A stretch of DNA of 64,000 nucleotides. Source: Aptenodytes patagonicus (taxonomy: Eukaryota; Chordata; Aves; Sphenisciformes; Spheniscidae). Position 1 is the first letter of the stretch. Each line of letters starts with the position of its first letter. The position numbers and the translations under genes are program-made. The DNA is taken from positions 42,994,849 through 43,058,848 of the forward strand of contig NC_134981.1 of the NCBI RefSeq assembly GCF_965638725.1. The letters run 5' to 3'. Below, in pieces: positions 42,657 through 55,520 of the stretch. A model generated the notes under the pieces. That model was not told where the DNA came from. It saw only the letters and a list, made by a program, of their open reading frames with translations, and made no database searches.

Positions 42657-43677
42657 TGTATTGGGTTTATGTGGCAAGGTTTTGGTAGCAGGGGGGCTAC
42701 AGGGGTGGCTTCTGTGAGAAGATGCCAGAAGCTGCCCCCATGTTGGACGGAGCCAGCTCCTACACTGGCCAAAGCGGAGCCAATCAATGATGGTGGTAGC
42801 GCCTCTGTGATAACATATTGAAGAAAGGGTAAAAACTGCTGCACAACAGCTGAGAGAAAGGAATGGGAATATCTGAGAGAAACAACTATGCAGACACCAA
42901 GGTCAGTGAAGAAGGAGGGGGAGGAGGTGCTCGAGGCACTGGAGCAGAGATTCCCCTGCAGCCCACGGTGAAGATCGCGGTGAAGATTACGGTGAAGCAG
43001 GTTGTCCCCCTGCAGCCCATGGAGGTCCATGGTGGAGCAGATATCCAACCAGCAGCCCATGGAAGACCCCACGCCAGAGTGGATGGATATACCCTGAAGG
43101 AGGCTGTGACCCCATGGAGAGCCTGCACTGGAGCAGGCTCCTGGTAGGAACTGCGGCCCCATGGAGAGGAGCCCACGCAGGAGCAGGTTTTCTGGCAGGA
43201 ACTGTGACACCATGGGGGACCCACGCTGGAGCAGTCCTTTCCTCATAGACTGTATCCCGTGGAAAGGACCCATGCTGGAGCAGGGGAAGAGCATGAGGAG
43301 GAAGGAGCAGCAAAGACAAAGCATTATGAACTGACTGAAACCCCCATTCCCCATTCCCCATCCCCCTGTGCCGCTCAGGGGGAGGAGGTAGAGAAGTCCA
43401 GAGTGAAGTTGAACCTGGGAAGAAGGGACGAGTGTGGGGAAGGTGTGTTTTAAGATTTGTCCTTATTTCTCACTATCCTGCTCTGTTTAATTGGCAATAA
43501 ATTAAATTAATCTTCCTCAAGTCAAGTCTGTTTTGCCCGTTATGGTAATTGTTGAGTGATGTCCTGGTCCTTATCTTGACCCACGAGCTTTTTTTCCTCC
43601 CTCTGTCCTGTTGAGGAGGGGGAGTGATAGAGCGGCTTGGTGGGCACCTGGTGGCCAGCCAAGGTCAACCCCCCATA
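42657..43677 (+). repeat. About 1-kb LTR of the TGTATTGGGTTT family, copy 2
   Basis: Starts TGTATTGGGTTTATG and ends near GGTCAACCCCCCATA. The left flank is NUMT and the right flank is CR1, with no duplication. Frames on both strands come from repetitive GC-rich sequence. Confidence 0.8.
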
Positions 43678-44840
43678 AGTGGACAAGGGAAGAGCTACGG
43701 ATGTCATCTACCTGGACTTCTGTAAGGCTTTGACACAGTCCCCCACAACATTCTTACCTCTAAATTGGAGAGATATGGGTTTGACGGATGGACTGTTAGA
43801 TGGATAAGGAATTGCCTGGATGGCCAAGTCCAAAACATTACAGTTAATGGCTCAATGTCCAAGTGGAAAGCAGTAACGAGGGGTGTCCCTCAAGGGTCTG
43901 TACTGGGACCAATACTATTTGATATCTTCATCAATGACGTAGACAGTGGGATCGAGTGCACCCTCAGCAAGTTTGCAGATGACACCAAGCTGAGTGGTGC
44001 AGTTCATTCGCTAGAGGGAAGGGATGCTATCCGGAGGGACCTTGACAGTCTTGAGGAGTGGGCCAATGTGAACCTCATGAAGTTCAACAAGGGCAAGTGC
44101 AAGGTCCTGCCCCTGGGTCGGGGCAATCCCCAATATCAGTACAGACTGGGGGTTGAATGGATTGAGAGCAGCCCTGCCGAGAAGGACTTGGGGGTACTGG
44201 TGGATGAAAAGCTGGACATGAGCCAGCAATGTGCGCTTGCAGCCCAGAAGGCCAACCGTATCCTGGGCTGCATCAAAAGAAGCGTGACCAACAGGTCGAG
44301 GGAGGGGATTCTGCCCCTCTCCTCTGCTCTGGTGAGACCCCACCTGGAGTACTGCGTCCAGCTCTGGAGCCCTCAGCATAAGAAAGACATGGACCTGTTG
44401 GAGCGGGTCCAGAGGAGGGCCACAAAAATGATCAGAGGGCTGGAACACCTCTCCTGTGAAGAAAGGCTGAGAGAGTTGGGGTTGTTCAGCCTAGAGAAGA
44501 GAAGTCTCCGAGGAGACCTTATTGCGGCCATTCAATAAATAAAGGGGGCTAATAAGAAAGATGGAGAAAGACTTTTTACCAGGGCCTGTAGTGACAGGAC
44601 AAGGGGCAATGTTTTTAAACTGAAAGAGGGCAGATTTAGATTGGTCATAAGGAAGAAATTTTTTACGCTGAGGGTGGTGAGACACTGGAACAGGTTTCCC
44701 AGAGAAGTTGTGGATGCCCCATCATTGGAAGTGTTCAAGGTCGGTGAACGATGTCCCTGCCCATGGCAGGGGGGTTGGACTAGATTGTCTTTAAAGGTCC
44801 CTTCCAACCTAAACCATTCTATGATTCTATGTTTCTATAA
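43678..44840 (+). mobile_element. CR1 fragment, more diverged subfamily
   Basis: Encodes the C-terminal part of CR1 ORF2 ([30 protein letters not shown]; open 43765-44538) and ends in the CR1 3' tail ATTCTATGATTCTATG. It is clearly more distant from the intact ORF2 at 20288 than the copies at 28353 and 55521, so probably older. Confidence 0.85.
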
Positions 44841-46826
44841 ATCAAATCCTCCCTGACAACCTCCAATCTGGGATTCTTACTATTGCACAGAAGATGGTGA
44901 TGGGCCTTTTGTCCATTCGTCATAATAGGTGTGGGGCTTCTGTGAATTGCCCGCTCTTCCTGCCCTGCTGTTTTTCAAATAGGTTCACCTCCTTGTCCTT
45001 CATTATACTTTATTTTTCACTTCAGCTATAATTACGTTTAGTCATTATCAGTACAGAGTCCTAGCCATGGAGTTCTTCCCAAGAGTGATTATACTGCTAG
45101 TTGCTACACGTGGCAACCAGGATAATCTCTTTAGAGATAGGGAAGATATGAAAAGCAGAGTTAAAACAAAGCATGTCAATACACAGGCTCAGAAAACTGG
45201 TATTTGCTTGATGGCTCAAAATAGCATTTATTTTCCAAAACATTCAAAGTGGTTGATTTAGAGATATAACATAAAACCAAAGTAGAGGACCATCAGAAAG
45301 GTCATTGCTGCACAGTGAAATAACCATAAAGACATTTTGCATGGCTTCAGCTAGAGTAATGTGTGACCATAAAGAAAATACACCGTTATTTCCACTGGAT
45401 GAAACCTAGCAAAATGTATATGGATGACAATGCAGAAAATTAAGGGAGATTACCTGAGAAAAGAAGGTCACTTATCACTGAGTTTCAAGAGGGGAATTTT
45501 TTAATGAAGACAGTCTTTTAGATTAAATCAAAACAGTGCTTAAAAACGCCATCTAAACTTGCCCAAAATGCTGTTATATTATAAATTACCATTCAGAAAT
45601 GTACATTACTATGGTACTAATAAGAAACAGCTGTTTCATTTAGATGAAAAATGGACTGACATCAAACAAGATTAAATACGTCTTTCTTCCATATTTTTAA
45701 TTAGAAATTACTTTGCACAGCAATCAAGACTACCATGCATCACATTGTTCAGTATTCCTTAGTTCAAAATAAGCTCTTCTAGTATTTAGTTAAAAAATGA
45801 AAACATTTACATCTAGTATAAGATGCTCCTTGCAGACTGTGGCATAGATGAGTTGTAGTATTGCTCTTTACAGAAGAAGCATTAACCTTCAGTTTTACAG
45901 ACCATATGTTATCTTTACTGAATGTCAAAAGTCCAAAAAATGAGCAGCAGCATTCCTAGTTCCAAACTACTGGTTGATTCTGTCTTGTAAAGGTGGTCTC
46001 AGAAGTCACTAGGAAGCACTGATACACTGTGGCACTGAGCCTACAATTGCATAAATCAAAGGTAAACTTGTTTTTGGAATTACCATTTAAAAAACTTTAA
46101 ATGTAAATTACGCTAGTAGCATAATTATCTGCTTACAGAGGACTTTCCTATGGCTCACCTAGTGTCAAGACAAGTCCCTTAGATTTGTTCCCAAGCCATT
46201 ACTCATCTCTGATTTGGTCTTTCCTGAGTTCAGTTTTTACTCAGACACTGACAGCAATCCTGAATGCATATCCATGAAGATACGTGCAAATTCTTGAGGA
46301 AAAGTGAGAAAGCAGAAAATGCAAACAGGAAAGTAAGATAAATACAATGGAACAACAAATTGTCAGCTTATTAGAACCAGAAAATCACATGTAAGTATCC
46401 TCTCCATAAGCATTGATTTATCCTAGTTTTTAAAGTATTTAAACCATTAAAACAAGCAAAAACATGTGAACCTTGTTTTAAATTATTTGCTTATCTGGTA
46501 AAATGAAACCAACTGCAGGAAGTCTGATCACCATGAGAACATTCACAAATCAGGAAAGAAAAGGAAAGTAGTTTTAAGTATACTTAAGAGCATCTCGGTA
46601 CATAATAAGCTCTTACTATCCCTTCTAGAGCTTTAAACTGAGCACAAACTTTTGTGCATAACATTGGACTTTGTGTGTGTTCCCACTTACTTTAGTTTCA
46701 GCATTGAATTTAGTGAAAATGTTTTAATAGACTTATTTTTCAAAGACTAACAATTTAACACAATTTAACAAGTATTTAAAATTGAAAACAACTTTATTAC
46801 AGATACTTTTCTATTTCCAAAACACG
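44841..46826. other. AT-rich sequence, no gene seen
   Basis: No splice-flanked coding segments, retroviral motifs or RNA genes recognised on either strand. Confidence 0.6.
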
Positions 46827-47422
46827 TGTACTGGGTCTGGCTGGGATGGAGTTAACTTTCTTCATAGCAGCCTGTATGGTGCTGTGCTTTGCTTTTGTGA
46901 CTAAAACAGTGTTGATAACACACCAATGTTTTGGCTATTGCTGAATAGTGCTTACACAGCATCAAGGCTTTCTCTCTTTCCCACTCTGCCCCCACAAAGC
47001 AAGTATACTGGGGGTGGGCAAGAAGTTGGGAAGGGACACAAACTGGACAGCTGACCCAAACTGACCAAAGGGATATTCCATATCATATGGAATCATGCTC
47101 AGCAATAAAAGCTCAGTGAAAGGAGGAGGATGTAGGGGACGTTCAGGGTTATGGCATTTGTCTTCTCAAGTGACTGTTACACATGCTGAGGACCTGCTTT
47201 CCAGGAAGCATCTAAACATCTGCCTGCCCATGGGAAATAGTGAGTTAATTCCTTATTTTTCTTTGCTTGTGTGTGCAGCTTTGCTTCACCTATTGGACTG
47301 TCTTTATCTTGATCCACAAGTTTTCACCTTTGCCCTTCTGATTCTCTCCCCCATCCCACTGAAAGGGTGTGAACAAGCAACTGTGTGGGAGTTTGGCCAC
47401 TGGATCTGGTCAAGCCACCACA
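46827..47422 (+). repeat. Solo LTR (TGTACTGGGTCTGG type)
   Basis: An older relative of the ERVL-like LTRs with CAATAAAAGC near 47103. It ends AGCCACCACA. Flanks ACACG and ATACT do not match as a duplication. Confidence 0.75.
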
Positions 47423-47658
47423 ATACTGAGTAGTCAAATGTAAAAATATGAATTCTAATATCATTAGGAAAATTTAAGAGCAGAAAACATAACTGTAATG
47501 ATGCAGAATGGGAGCTAATTTTATATGACTGCAAGTCATATATTTGTCAAATTGATACTTGAATTTTATTTGCATTAAAAAAAATACATGCAAGTAAAAA
47601 TCTGTGAATATCCTGAAGGTTTTAGTTGCTGTAGTTTATCAGCATAAAGCTTTCCTGC

Positions 47659-48659
47659 TGTATTCAGTTTGCATGGCAAGGTTTTGGTAATGGGGGGGGC
47701 GGGGCTGCAGGAGTCACCTCTGTGAGAAGAAATCCAGTAGCTGCTCCCATATAGGACAGAGCCAGTTCCAGCTGGCTCCAAAATGGACCTGCCACTGCCC
47801 AAAGCTGAGCCAATCAGCAAAGATGGTGGTGCCTCTGTAATAACATATTTAAGAAAGGGTAAAAAATGCTGTGCAGCAGCTATGAGAGGGAGGTGTGAGA
47901 AAAAATGTGAGAGGAACAACTATGCAGACACCAAGGTCAGTGAAGAAGGAGGGGGAGGAAGTGCTTCAGGCACCGGAGCAGAGATTCCCCTGCAGCCCGT
48001 GGAGAAGACCACGGTGAAGCAGGTTGTCCCCCTGCAGCCCATGGAGGACCCCATGCCGCAACAGGTGGATATTCCCTGAAGGAAGCTGTATCCTGTGGAG
48101 AGCATATGCTTGAGCAGGCTCCTGGCACAATCTGAGGCCCATGGAGAGGAGACCACACAGCAGCAGGTTTTCTGGCAGGAACTGCGGCCCGTGGGGGACC
48201 CACGCTGGAGCAGTTTGTGAAGGACTGTATCCTGCGGGAGGGACCTCACACTGGAGAAGGGGAAAAGTGTGAGGAAGAAGGAGCAGCAGAGACGAAGTGT
48301 TATGAACTGATTATATCCCCCATTCCCCATACCCCCTGTGCCCCTTGGTGGGGGAGGAGATAGAAGAGTCCTAAATGAAGGAGTCTAGGAAGAAGGATGG
48401 GGAGTGGGGGGAAGGTGTCTTCAGTTTTGTCTTTGTTTCTCACTATCCTACTCTATTTTTAATTGGCAATAAATTAAATTAATTTAATTTCCCCAAGTTG
48501 AGTCTGTTTTACCCGTGACAGTAATTGGTGAGCAAACTCCCTGTCCTTATCTTGACCCATGATTACTTTTTCATCTCATTTTCTCTCCCTGTCCTGTTGA
48601 GGAAGGTGAAAGAATGGCTTGGTGGGCACTTGGCAATCAGCCAAAATTAACCCACCACA
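47659..48659 (+). repeat. About 1-kb LTR of the TGTATTGGGTTT family, copy 3
   Basis: Starts TGTATTCAGTTTGCATGG, ends TTAACCCACCACA. Flanks CCTGC and CCAGC differ by one base, so a solo LTR with a decayed 5-base duplication is likely. Confidence 0.82.
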
Positions 48660-48681
48660 CCAGCAAAAACCACAAAGGTAC

Positions 48682-49165
48682 TGTTGTGGGTTGACCCTGG
48701 CCTGCAGCCAAGCACCCACACAGCCATTCACTCATTTCTCCTTCCCCAATGGGATGGGGTTAACAATTGGAAGACCAAAAGCAAGAGTACTCATGAGTCG
48801 AGAAAAAGACAGTTTAATAGGTGAAGGAAAGAGGAAAAAAACAAGTGATGCAAAGGCAATCACTCACCATCTCCCACAAGTAGACCGATGCCCAACCAGT
48901 CTCCAAGCAAAGGCCACCTTGGAAGACCAACCCCCCCTACCTCCCCTTCTTCTTCTACCCCAGTTTTTATTGCTGAGCATGATGTTATATGGTATGGAAT
49001 ATCCCTTTGGCCAATTTGGGTCAGCTGTCCCAGCTGTGTCCCCTCCCAACCTCTTGCTCACTCCCAGTCTACTCGTTGGCGGGGCGCGGAGAGTGGGGAA
49101 GAGACAAAGCCTTGTCACTGTGTAAGCACTGTTCAGCAACAGTCAAAACAAGGCCATGTAGGTGG
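48682..49165 (-). repeat. LTR, minus strand, incomplete
   Basis: Plus-strand text starts TGTTGTGGGTTGACC and follows the LTR at 50734 up to the CACTGTTCAGCAACAG region, then diverges. Confidence 0.7.
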
Positions 49166-49950
49166 CGTAATCACCAATACCAAGTAGGAGCTGCCTGTAG
49201 GCTCTGTTGCAATGAGCTGGTTGAATTTATCCTGTGGCTAAGGGATCTGCGTGGCACAACACAGGCCTGAATGCCACCCTGTATGTGCAGCACAGCGCAG
49301 CACAGCCCAGCCCTGGGCCTTCTCAGGTTAACTGTTATGTGGATCACCAACTCCCTGATGTACAATGGTTTTCCAGTCAGGATCACTACATGTGTTGAGA
49401 CTGTTTTAAATGTTAACTGTATTTAAACTGTCTACTGTACTATTTAAAGCCCACAAACAAATTACATGTGCTCCATTGCTTTAAATTTCATGTTGAACTT
49501 AATCATGTTTTTAAAAATCAACTGCACATTGAATATCCTACTCTAAAAAAATTGTCATTCAGTCAAAACCAGTCTGGTAATTACTGTTATGACATTTGTT
49601 ATCACAAGGAAAATACTGAAACTAACAGAATTCCCCCTTATTTTACCACTGCTAGCTGTAGAGCAACACCAGCAACTTCAAGAGCTTGTTACACCAGCTT
49701 CCTCCTCATCTTTATATTGTAGGTGCACTGCTGGTTCCAGTGGTTATAAATGGTGTTTTGACAACCATAGCTGAAAAAAAACAAGAGAAAGAGAAAATTT
49801 AATGCTAAGTAGACCTGTTCCTTGACAAACTGCAAAGGAAAAACAAATGCTGTACAATACATTGTACACAGAACTTTTACTCTATCACAGTGCATCACAA
49901 TAGAAGTGAGTAGCATCCAGTAACTACATCTAGTGCATTACTTTACATGC
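49166..49950 (-). other. Region downstream of the YTHDC2 remnant, possible 3' UTR
   Basis: No gene. The part next to 49951 would be the 3' untranslated region of the YTHDC2 remnant on the minus strand; no clear AATAAA is seen. Confidence 0.4.
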
Positions 49951-50031
49951 TCAGTCAGTTGAGTTTTTCTTTGCTAAAGTAATACAATTCCAAAGCTGTA
50001 GCAACTGCTCTTGAACTTGTGGTTCCAATTC
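49951..50031 (-). pseudogene. YTHDC2: YTHDC2 remnant, last coding exon
   Basis: After a minus-strand acceptor (GGTCATTTCTAG), 27 codons encode ELEPQVQEQLLQLWNC and end KKNSTD with TGA at 49951-49953. From memory this corresponds to the extreme C-terminus of YTHDC2 (an ELEP...EQLLQLW segment and a KNTTD-like end). Phase 0 entry is consistent. This exon alone has no premature stop. Confidence 0.8.
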
Positions 50032-50733
50032 CTAGAAATGACCAGGAAATTAGGAAATTTATTTGCACTGCTACTATTAAACATACAGAAACCAAATTAT
50101 AACAGAACAAATTATAAAGTTAACAGTGCTTGCTTTTAGTCTTTCTGAAAGGGTTCATTCATTTTGCTCTTCAGATGTACATTAGAACTCCCTGCACAAA
50201 AGTTTTGTTTGTTTGTTTTTTACTAGGGCTCAAAAGGAGATAACCATCATAAGCAACCCTGACTTAGTTTGTTTGGGCTTTTTTCCTTTCAGACTAAGTT
50301 GCCAGTTCTAAAGGAAAAAATTTGGAGTGAACGTAAGAACATATGCACCATATGCCTTGTACCTTCCATAGGCCACTTACTTATGAACTAAAGATCATGA
50401 TTCTCTACGTCTTTTAAGCTTAATTCAGTCAAGTCTGGTAGAGAATCTTGAAAGGCGGTCACAGGTAACACATTAGTTCTTAATGGAAGTGTGGACAACA
50501 TTAATATAAACCAGTTGCATAAAGATCCTTTAGACTCTTTAGGTCTGAATAATCAGTTATAGCAGAAGTACTGTTATACTCCATCATCAACATGTGCTAC
50601 TGGTATGTTCCTTTCTCCATTCTTACAACTTGAGAGTTTTTGGGAAAGTATAGTGAGAAGATGATACACAAAGTTTAGCACTAGAGTCTAGTATCAAGGA
50701 CATATTTGCACACCTTTTTTTTTGGGGGGGAGG
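50032..50733. other. Intronic sequence, no feature seen
   Basis: AT-rich sequence between the last YTHDC2 exon and an LTR. The expected preceding exon (end of the YTH domain) was not found here. Confidence 0.5.
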
Positions 50734-51330
50734 TGTCATGGTTTAACCCCAGCAGGCAACTAAGCACCACACAGCCGCTCACTCACTCCTCCCCTCCAGT
50801 GGGATGGGGGAGAGAATCAGAAGGGTAAAAGTGAGAAAACTCGTGGGTTGAGATAAAGACAGTTTAATAGGGAAAGCAAAAGCTGCATGCACAAGCAAAG
50901 CAAAACAAAGAATTCGTTCACCACTTCCCATCGGCAGGCAGGTGTTTAGCCATTTCCAGGAAAGCAGGGCTCCATCACATGTAATAGTTACTTGGGAAGA
51001 CAAACGCCATAACTCTGAATGTCCCCCCTTCCTTCTTCTTCCCCCAGCTTTTATTGCTGAGGATGACATCATACGGTAAGGAATATCCCTTTGGTCAGTT
51101 GGGGTCAGCTGTCTTGGCTGTGCCCCCTCCCAACTTCTTGTGCACCTCCAGCCTACTCGCTGGTGGGGCAGTGTGAGAAGCAGAAAAGGCCGTGATGCTG
51201 TGTAAGCACTGTTCAGCAATAGCTAAAACATCAGTGTGTTATCAACACTGTTTTGGTCACAAATCCAAAATGTATCACCATATGAGCTACTATGAAGAAA
51301 ATTAACTCTATCCCAGACAAAACCAGTACA
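50734..51330 (-). repeat. 3' LTR of an ERVL-like copy, minus strand
   Basis: Plus-strand ends TGTCATGG and CCAGTACA. It is a full-length relative of the solo LTR at 26776. The adjoining 51331 onward matches the 3' internal part of ERVL-like elements on the same strand. Confidence 0.82.
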
Positions 51331-51880
51331 TTCTCCACCCCTTATTCCATACCATTTATGTCATGCTCAGGTCCCACACTATACAACACATCCTCATTAA
51401 CTACCACTCCCCTCTTTCCCATCCTTTGATACAATACACACATATCATTCCCTTAGTTTATGGACCACCCCTGTAAAATGTCCAGAAAATGTCCATTGAT
51501 TTCATTTAGTCCATGACTTTGGGTTCCATCTGTTATGGTGGTCACTCAGGACAGGAGAAGTGGTGTGTTGTGTGGAATTACTGGGCACCAAAGCCAGCTC
51601 AGGTCGGGTCACTGCTGCACTTGCACTGCTTCTTGTAAGACTTATCCTCCATTGTTTCGGGTGGTTCCTGCTATAGTACTTTCTATAACATGCAACTCAA
51701 ATCATAGGTTACAGCAATTTAAAGGTATATCCATTACAATCTGTACCCCTGGTCCCTTTGGACTAGGCCATAAGGTTTAACATTGCAATGAAGCCCTCCT
51801 CTTGCCTCTAGCCTGGCTAGAAGCAAGGGGTTCCTGCTATAGTACTTCCTATAATATGCAACTTCCTATAATATGCCTTT
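51331..51880 (-). mobile_element. ERVL-like 3' internal fragment, minus strand
   Basis: Begins CTCCACCCCTTATTC, the reverse complement of the tract just before the LTR at 39136, and continues with decayed internal sequence. The left-hand pol genes are absent. A CCTGCTATAGTACTT.CTATAA segment is repeated near 51665 and 51831. Confidence 0.6.
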
Positions 51881-52824
51881 CCCTCTCCCCTTCCCCCTCT
51901 AAGAGCACAACAACCCATTTTCAGTTTTCCTAATACAGAGCAGCAAACTACAACTTACATGCTGAAAATGACTTTACAATATTACATCTGTATTTACCAA
52001 ATCATGACATGTATCTCTCATCATAATCTTTCAGTGATATCACCAAGACATTTGTATTTGGACTAGTTTATTAGACTTCAAGTTTAGCTGACTTTCACGA
52101 ATAGGTTTATATAAGAGGAGTTGAACTTCGGTTACCCGGGAAAACTGAGTTTAGCCTTCTCTACAACGCAACTTATATGCAACTTCATACAACCTGGTGA
52201 AGTCTTTAACTTGAAATTGGCTGCCTTTTGTTGACAGATAACTTGCTAAGCTATAATTTCTTAAATAAAACATTATAGTAGGTTGTATACAGTTCACACT
52301 GATCAGACCCTCTAGCCTAAACATTTGTGAAGTTAGGACAGTTCTATGAGAACCATGACCATGACTTTACAGCCTCCTAGCTTTCAGAAATTACTGTTCA
52401 GGCGAAGTAGATTTTATTAAAGTTTATAATAAAAACATCCATGAGTCTTCTGACTTTAGACAACTGCCATTGGATTATAACTGCTTACTCATTTATAATA
52501 TTAATTTTTGCATGCAAAGAAAGGAGTGACAATCCTCTGCATTGTTTTTTGTTTTATTTTGTTTTTTAAAGAATTAATGTAAGGTATAAACATTATTCTG
52601 ACTGAAGAAGTCTGGAGGCAGTTCAGTCTTAGCCTTTGAGTGACAAGCAGAGTTAACAAAAAAACATTTGAGAGGAGAATAAAATACCCTTTCCTTAGCA
52701 ACCAGATATACTCACTTTCCTGCACTGCTAATTAGAAGGACAGAAGTCATAAGCAAAAACCTCCACACTATACATAGTCATTTGTTATGTTCTCCTAAAC
52801 CGTCGACCAAAGCTAACATCTAAT
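51881..52824. other. AT-rich intron-like sequence, no feature seen
   Basis: Searched on the minus strand for the missing YTHDC2 exon without success. Confidence 0.5.
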
Positions 52825-53962
52825 TATGGTGGGTTAAACTTGGCTCACCACCAGGTGCCCACCAAGCCACTCTCTCACTCCCCCTCCTCAGCAGGACAGA
52901 GGGACAAAATAAGATGATAAAGCTCGTGGGTCGAGATAAGGACAGGGACATGGAGATCGCTCACCAGTTACTGTCATTGGCAAAACCAGACTTGACTTGG
53001 GGAAGATTAATTTAATTTATTGCCAATTAAAAATACAGCAGGACAGTGAGAAACAAAGACAAAACTAAAAACACCTTCCCCCCACCCCTCTCCTCTTCCC
53101 AGGCTCAACTTCACTCCTGATTTTCTCTACCTCCTCCCCCACTGAGTGGAGCAGGGGGGATGGGAAATGGGGGATGCGGTTAAGTTCATAACACTTCGTC
53201 TCTGACGCTCATTCCTCCTCACGCTGTTCCCCTGTGCCAGTGTGGGGTCCCTCCCACAGGAGACAGTCCTTCACGAACTTCTCCAATGTGGGTCCTTCCC
53301 ATGGGTTGCAGTTCTTCACGAACTGCTCCAGCATTGGTCCCTTTCCAAGGGATACAATCCTTCAGGAAGGGACTGCTCCATCGTGGGTCCCCTACGGGGT
53401 CACAGATCCTGCCAGAAAACCTACTCCTGCGTGGGCTCCTCTCCACGGGCCACAGTTTCTGCCAGGAGCCTGTTCCTGTGTGGGCTCTCCAGAGGCTGCA
53501 GCTTCCTTTTAGGCATATCCACCTGTTGCAGTGTGGGGTCTTCCATGGGCTGCAGGTTGGATATCTGTTCCACCATGGACCTCCATGGGCTGCAGGCGGA
53601 CAACCTGCCTCACCATGGTCTTCACCACAGGCTGCAGGGGAATCTCTGCTCCGGTGCCTGGAGCACCTCCTCCCCCTCCTTCTTCACTGACCTTGGTGTC
53701 TGCAGGGTTGTTTCTCTCACATTTTCTCACTCTTCTCTCCCAGCTGCTGTTGTGCAGCATTTTTTTTGCCCTTTCTTAAATATGTTATCACTGAGGCAGC
53801 ACCAACTTCACTGATTGGCTCAGGTTTGGGCAGTGGCGGGTCCATTTTGGAGCTGGCTGGAACTGTCTCTGTCCGACATGGAGGCAGCTCCTGATCTCTT
53901 CTCACAGAAGCCACCCCTGCAGTCCTTCCACTAGCTAAACCTTGTCACATAAACCCAATACA
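52825..53962 (-). repeat. About 1.1-kb solo LTR, copy 4, with CTAAT duplication
   Basis: Minus-strand sense TGTATTGGGTTTATG to CCCACCATA. CTAAT lies on both sides (52820-52824 and 53963-53967), so this is a solo LTR. The terminal CA has become TA on the outer end. It lies 22 bases from the donor of a YTHDC2 exon. Confidence 0.9.
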
Positions 53963-53984
53963 CTAATATTAACTGAGGACTCAC

Positions 53985-54183
53985 CTGAAAGTTTCCAGAT
54001 CCCTGGAAATGTTAATTAAACCATGCTGCTCTCCCAAAAGGTTCTATTTAGTTTTCACTCATTGCTTGGTGTAGTACACCATATTCCTTTCTGTTGAGAA
54101 ATACCAAGGTTTTGCATGTTGCTACCTTTCATTATAAAGTAATGAAGTGGCATATTTGGTCTTGATGAAGGAGATTTGGAACC
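53985..54183 (-). pseudogene. YTHDC2: YTHDC2 remnant, exon at the start of the YTH domain
   Basis: A minus-strand acceptor (TTTATTTTTTCCAG) and donor (GTGAGT) flank 199 bases. The frame reads SKSPSSRPNMPLHYFIMKG and GISQQKGIWCTTPSNE. From memory this matches the YTHDC2 region entering its YTH domain, which binds N6-methyladenosine RNA. Stops are present: TGA at 54055-54057, where arginine is expected, and TAA at 54016-54018, where tyrosine is expected. A short deletion shifts the frame after that. Confidence 0.88.
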
Positions 54184-55520
54184 CTGGAAAAAATAAATTA
54201 AACTTCAATAAAATTAAGCAGGTTTTAGTTCTGAAGTTTTAGTTTTAAAGCATTTTAGCACATGAAGGCAAAAATCCCTTCACTGCACTCCTGCCCTCCT
54301 CCCACAGGATCCAGTAGAAACACAGAATCTCTCAGCTGGTACTGTCTGCATTGGTTTTTAAATATATTTCAGGTCTATTTTATATTTCTGAAGCACCTTC
54401 CAAAATAATTATTAATTTTGGAAAGAGGTGCAACAAACAAGTATAGCAGAATAGGACTAAGTAGTCTAGTAATTAAATATAATTCTTTGAGTTTGGCACA
54501 CATTCAAGTGAGACAAATATTCTAGACTGTAACCGAAGGTATACTATTCACATTTCCTACCTTCAGGAAACATAAGTTTTCCCCCTTTTACATCATCTAA
54601 ATTTAAAAATTGAAAAATTTAGGAGGAATTATTAAATCCTCCAAAGAGTCAGTGCCTAGAGGAACAAGAGGTTTTCCTTTCAGTGATCTGCAGCTTAATA
54701 TTCAAGTACACAGGGAAAACTAAGCCAATAACTTCATTAAAAAATGTGTGCTCTGTTAAAATAACTGTCATAATAAAGCAAGCAGTCATAATAAGGCAGG
54801 TAACAAAACTTGAAAAGAATCAGTGTCTTAAAGAAACAGAGGGAAGCAGAATCCAAAGCAAAAACCATAAAATTCAGAAGTGCAAATTCTGTATACGAAT
54901 TTAACAAGATTAATACACCTTCACTGGTGATTATATAAAGTTAAAAAAATAGATTGTTCTATTCAAGATAGCTTTAACTCAGTACTCTGTCAAAAATAAT
55001 ATTTTCACTGTATTCAGCTAGCATAACAAGAATATTCTACCTAGATTTTAAATTCCAAAAAGAAATAACGCTATTCAGCTGTTAAAAATGAAAATTTAAG
55101 TTAGGCTCTTAGTTTATCAACATAATACACAACAGTTGCTGAAAGATATCAGTGAATATATTTCTGAAATTCTATTAATATTCAAGAGTGGGGTAATTTA
55201 TAGTAAATATATGATGCCAAGAGTTTAATAAGCAGTCGCAATAGTACTGGCATCAAAGTCTCAGCCTATTGCATGACTATATGCATTACAGTAATTGCAA
55301 ATCATATTAAAAACTTTAATAACAAAAAATACTGGTTATGCATCAGTTTTGAATGCTCATGTTTTACCTCTTGTGCTACTTCTTCCCAGAGATCAGAGTT
55401 GATGGATAGGCTATTCCTGACTATCCTCTCAAACAGTAGGCATATGTATGAAATACTTATCAATGAAATCACAACTACAACACACCATAGGACAGCAGCA
55501 ATTTTTTCAACTGTATTTCT
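54184..55520. other. Intron-like AT-rich sequence
   Basis: The Ser/Pro-rich YTHDC2 exon expected between 53985 and 57939 was not found. A minus-strand frame at about 55300-55500 has a hydrophobic segment (LWCVVVVISLISISYICLL) but no convincing splice sites. Confidence 0.5.
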
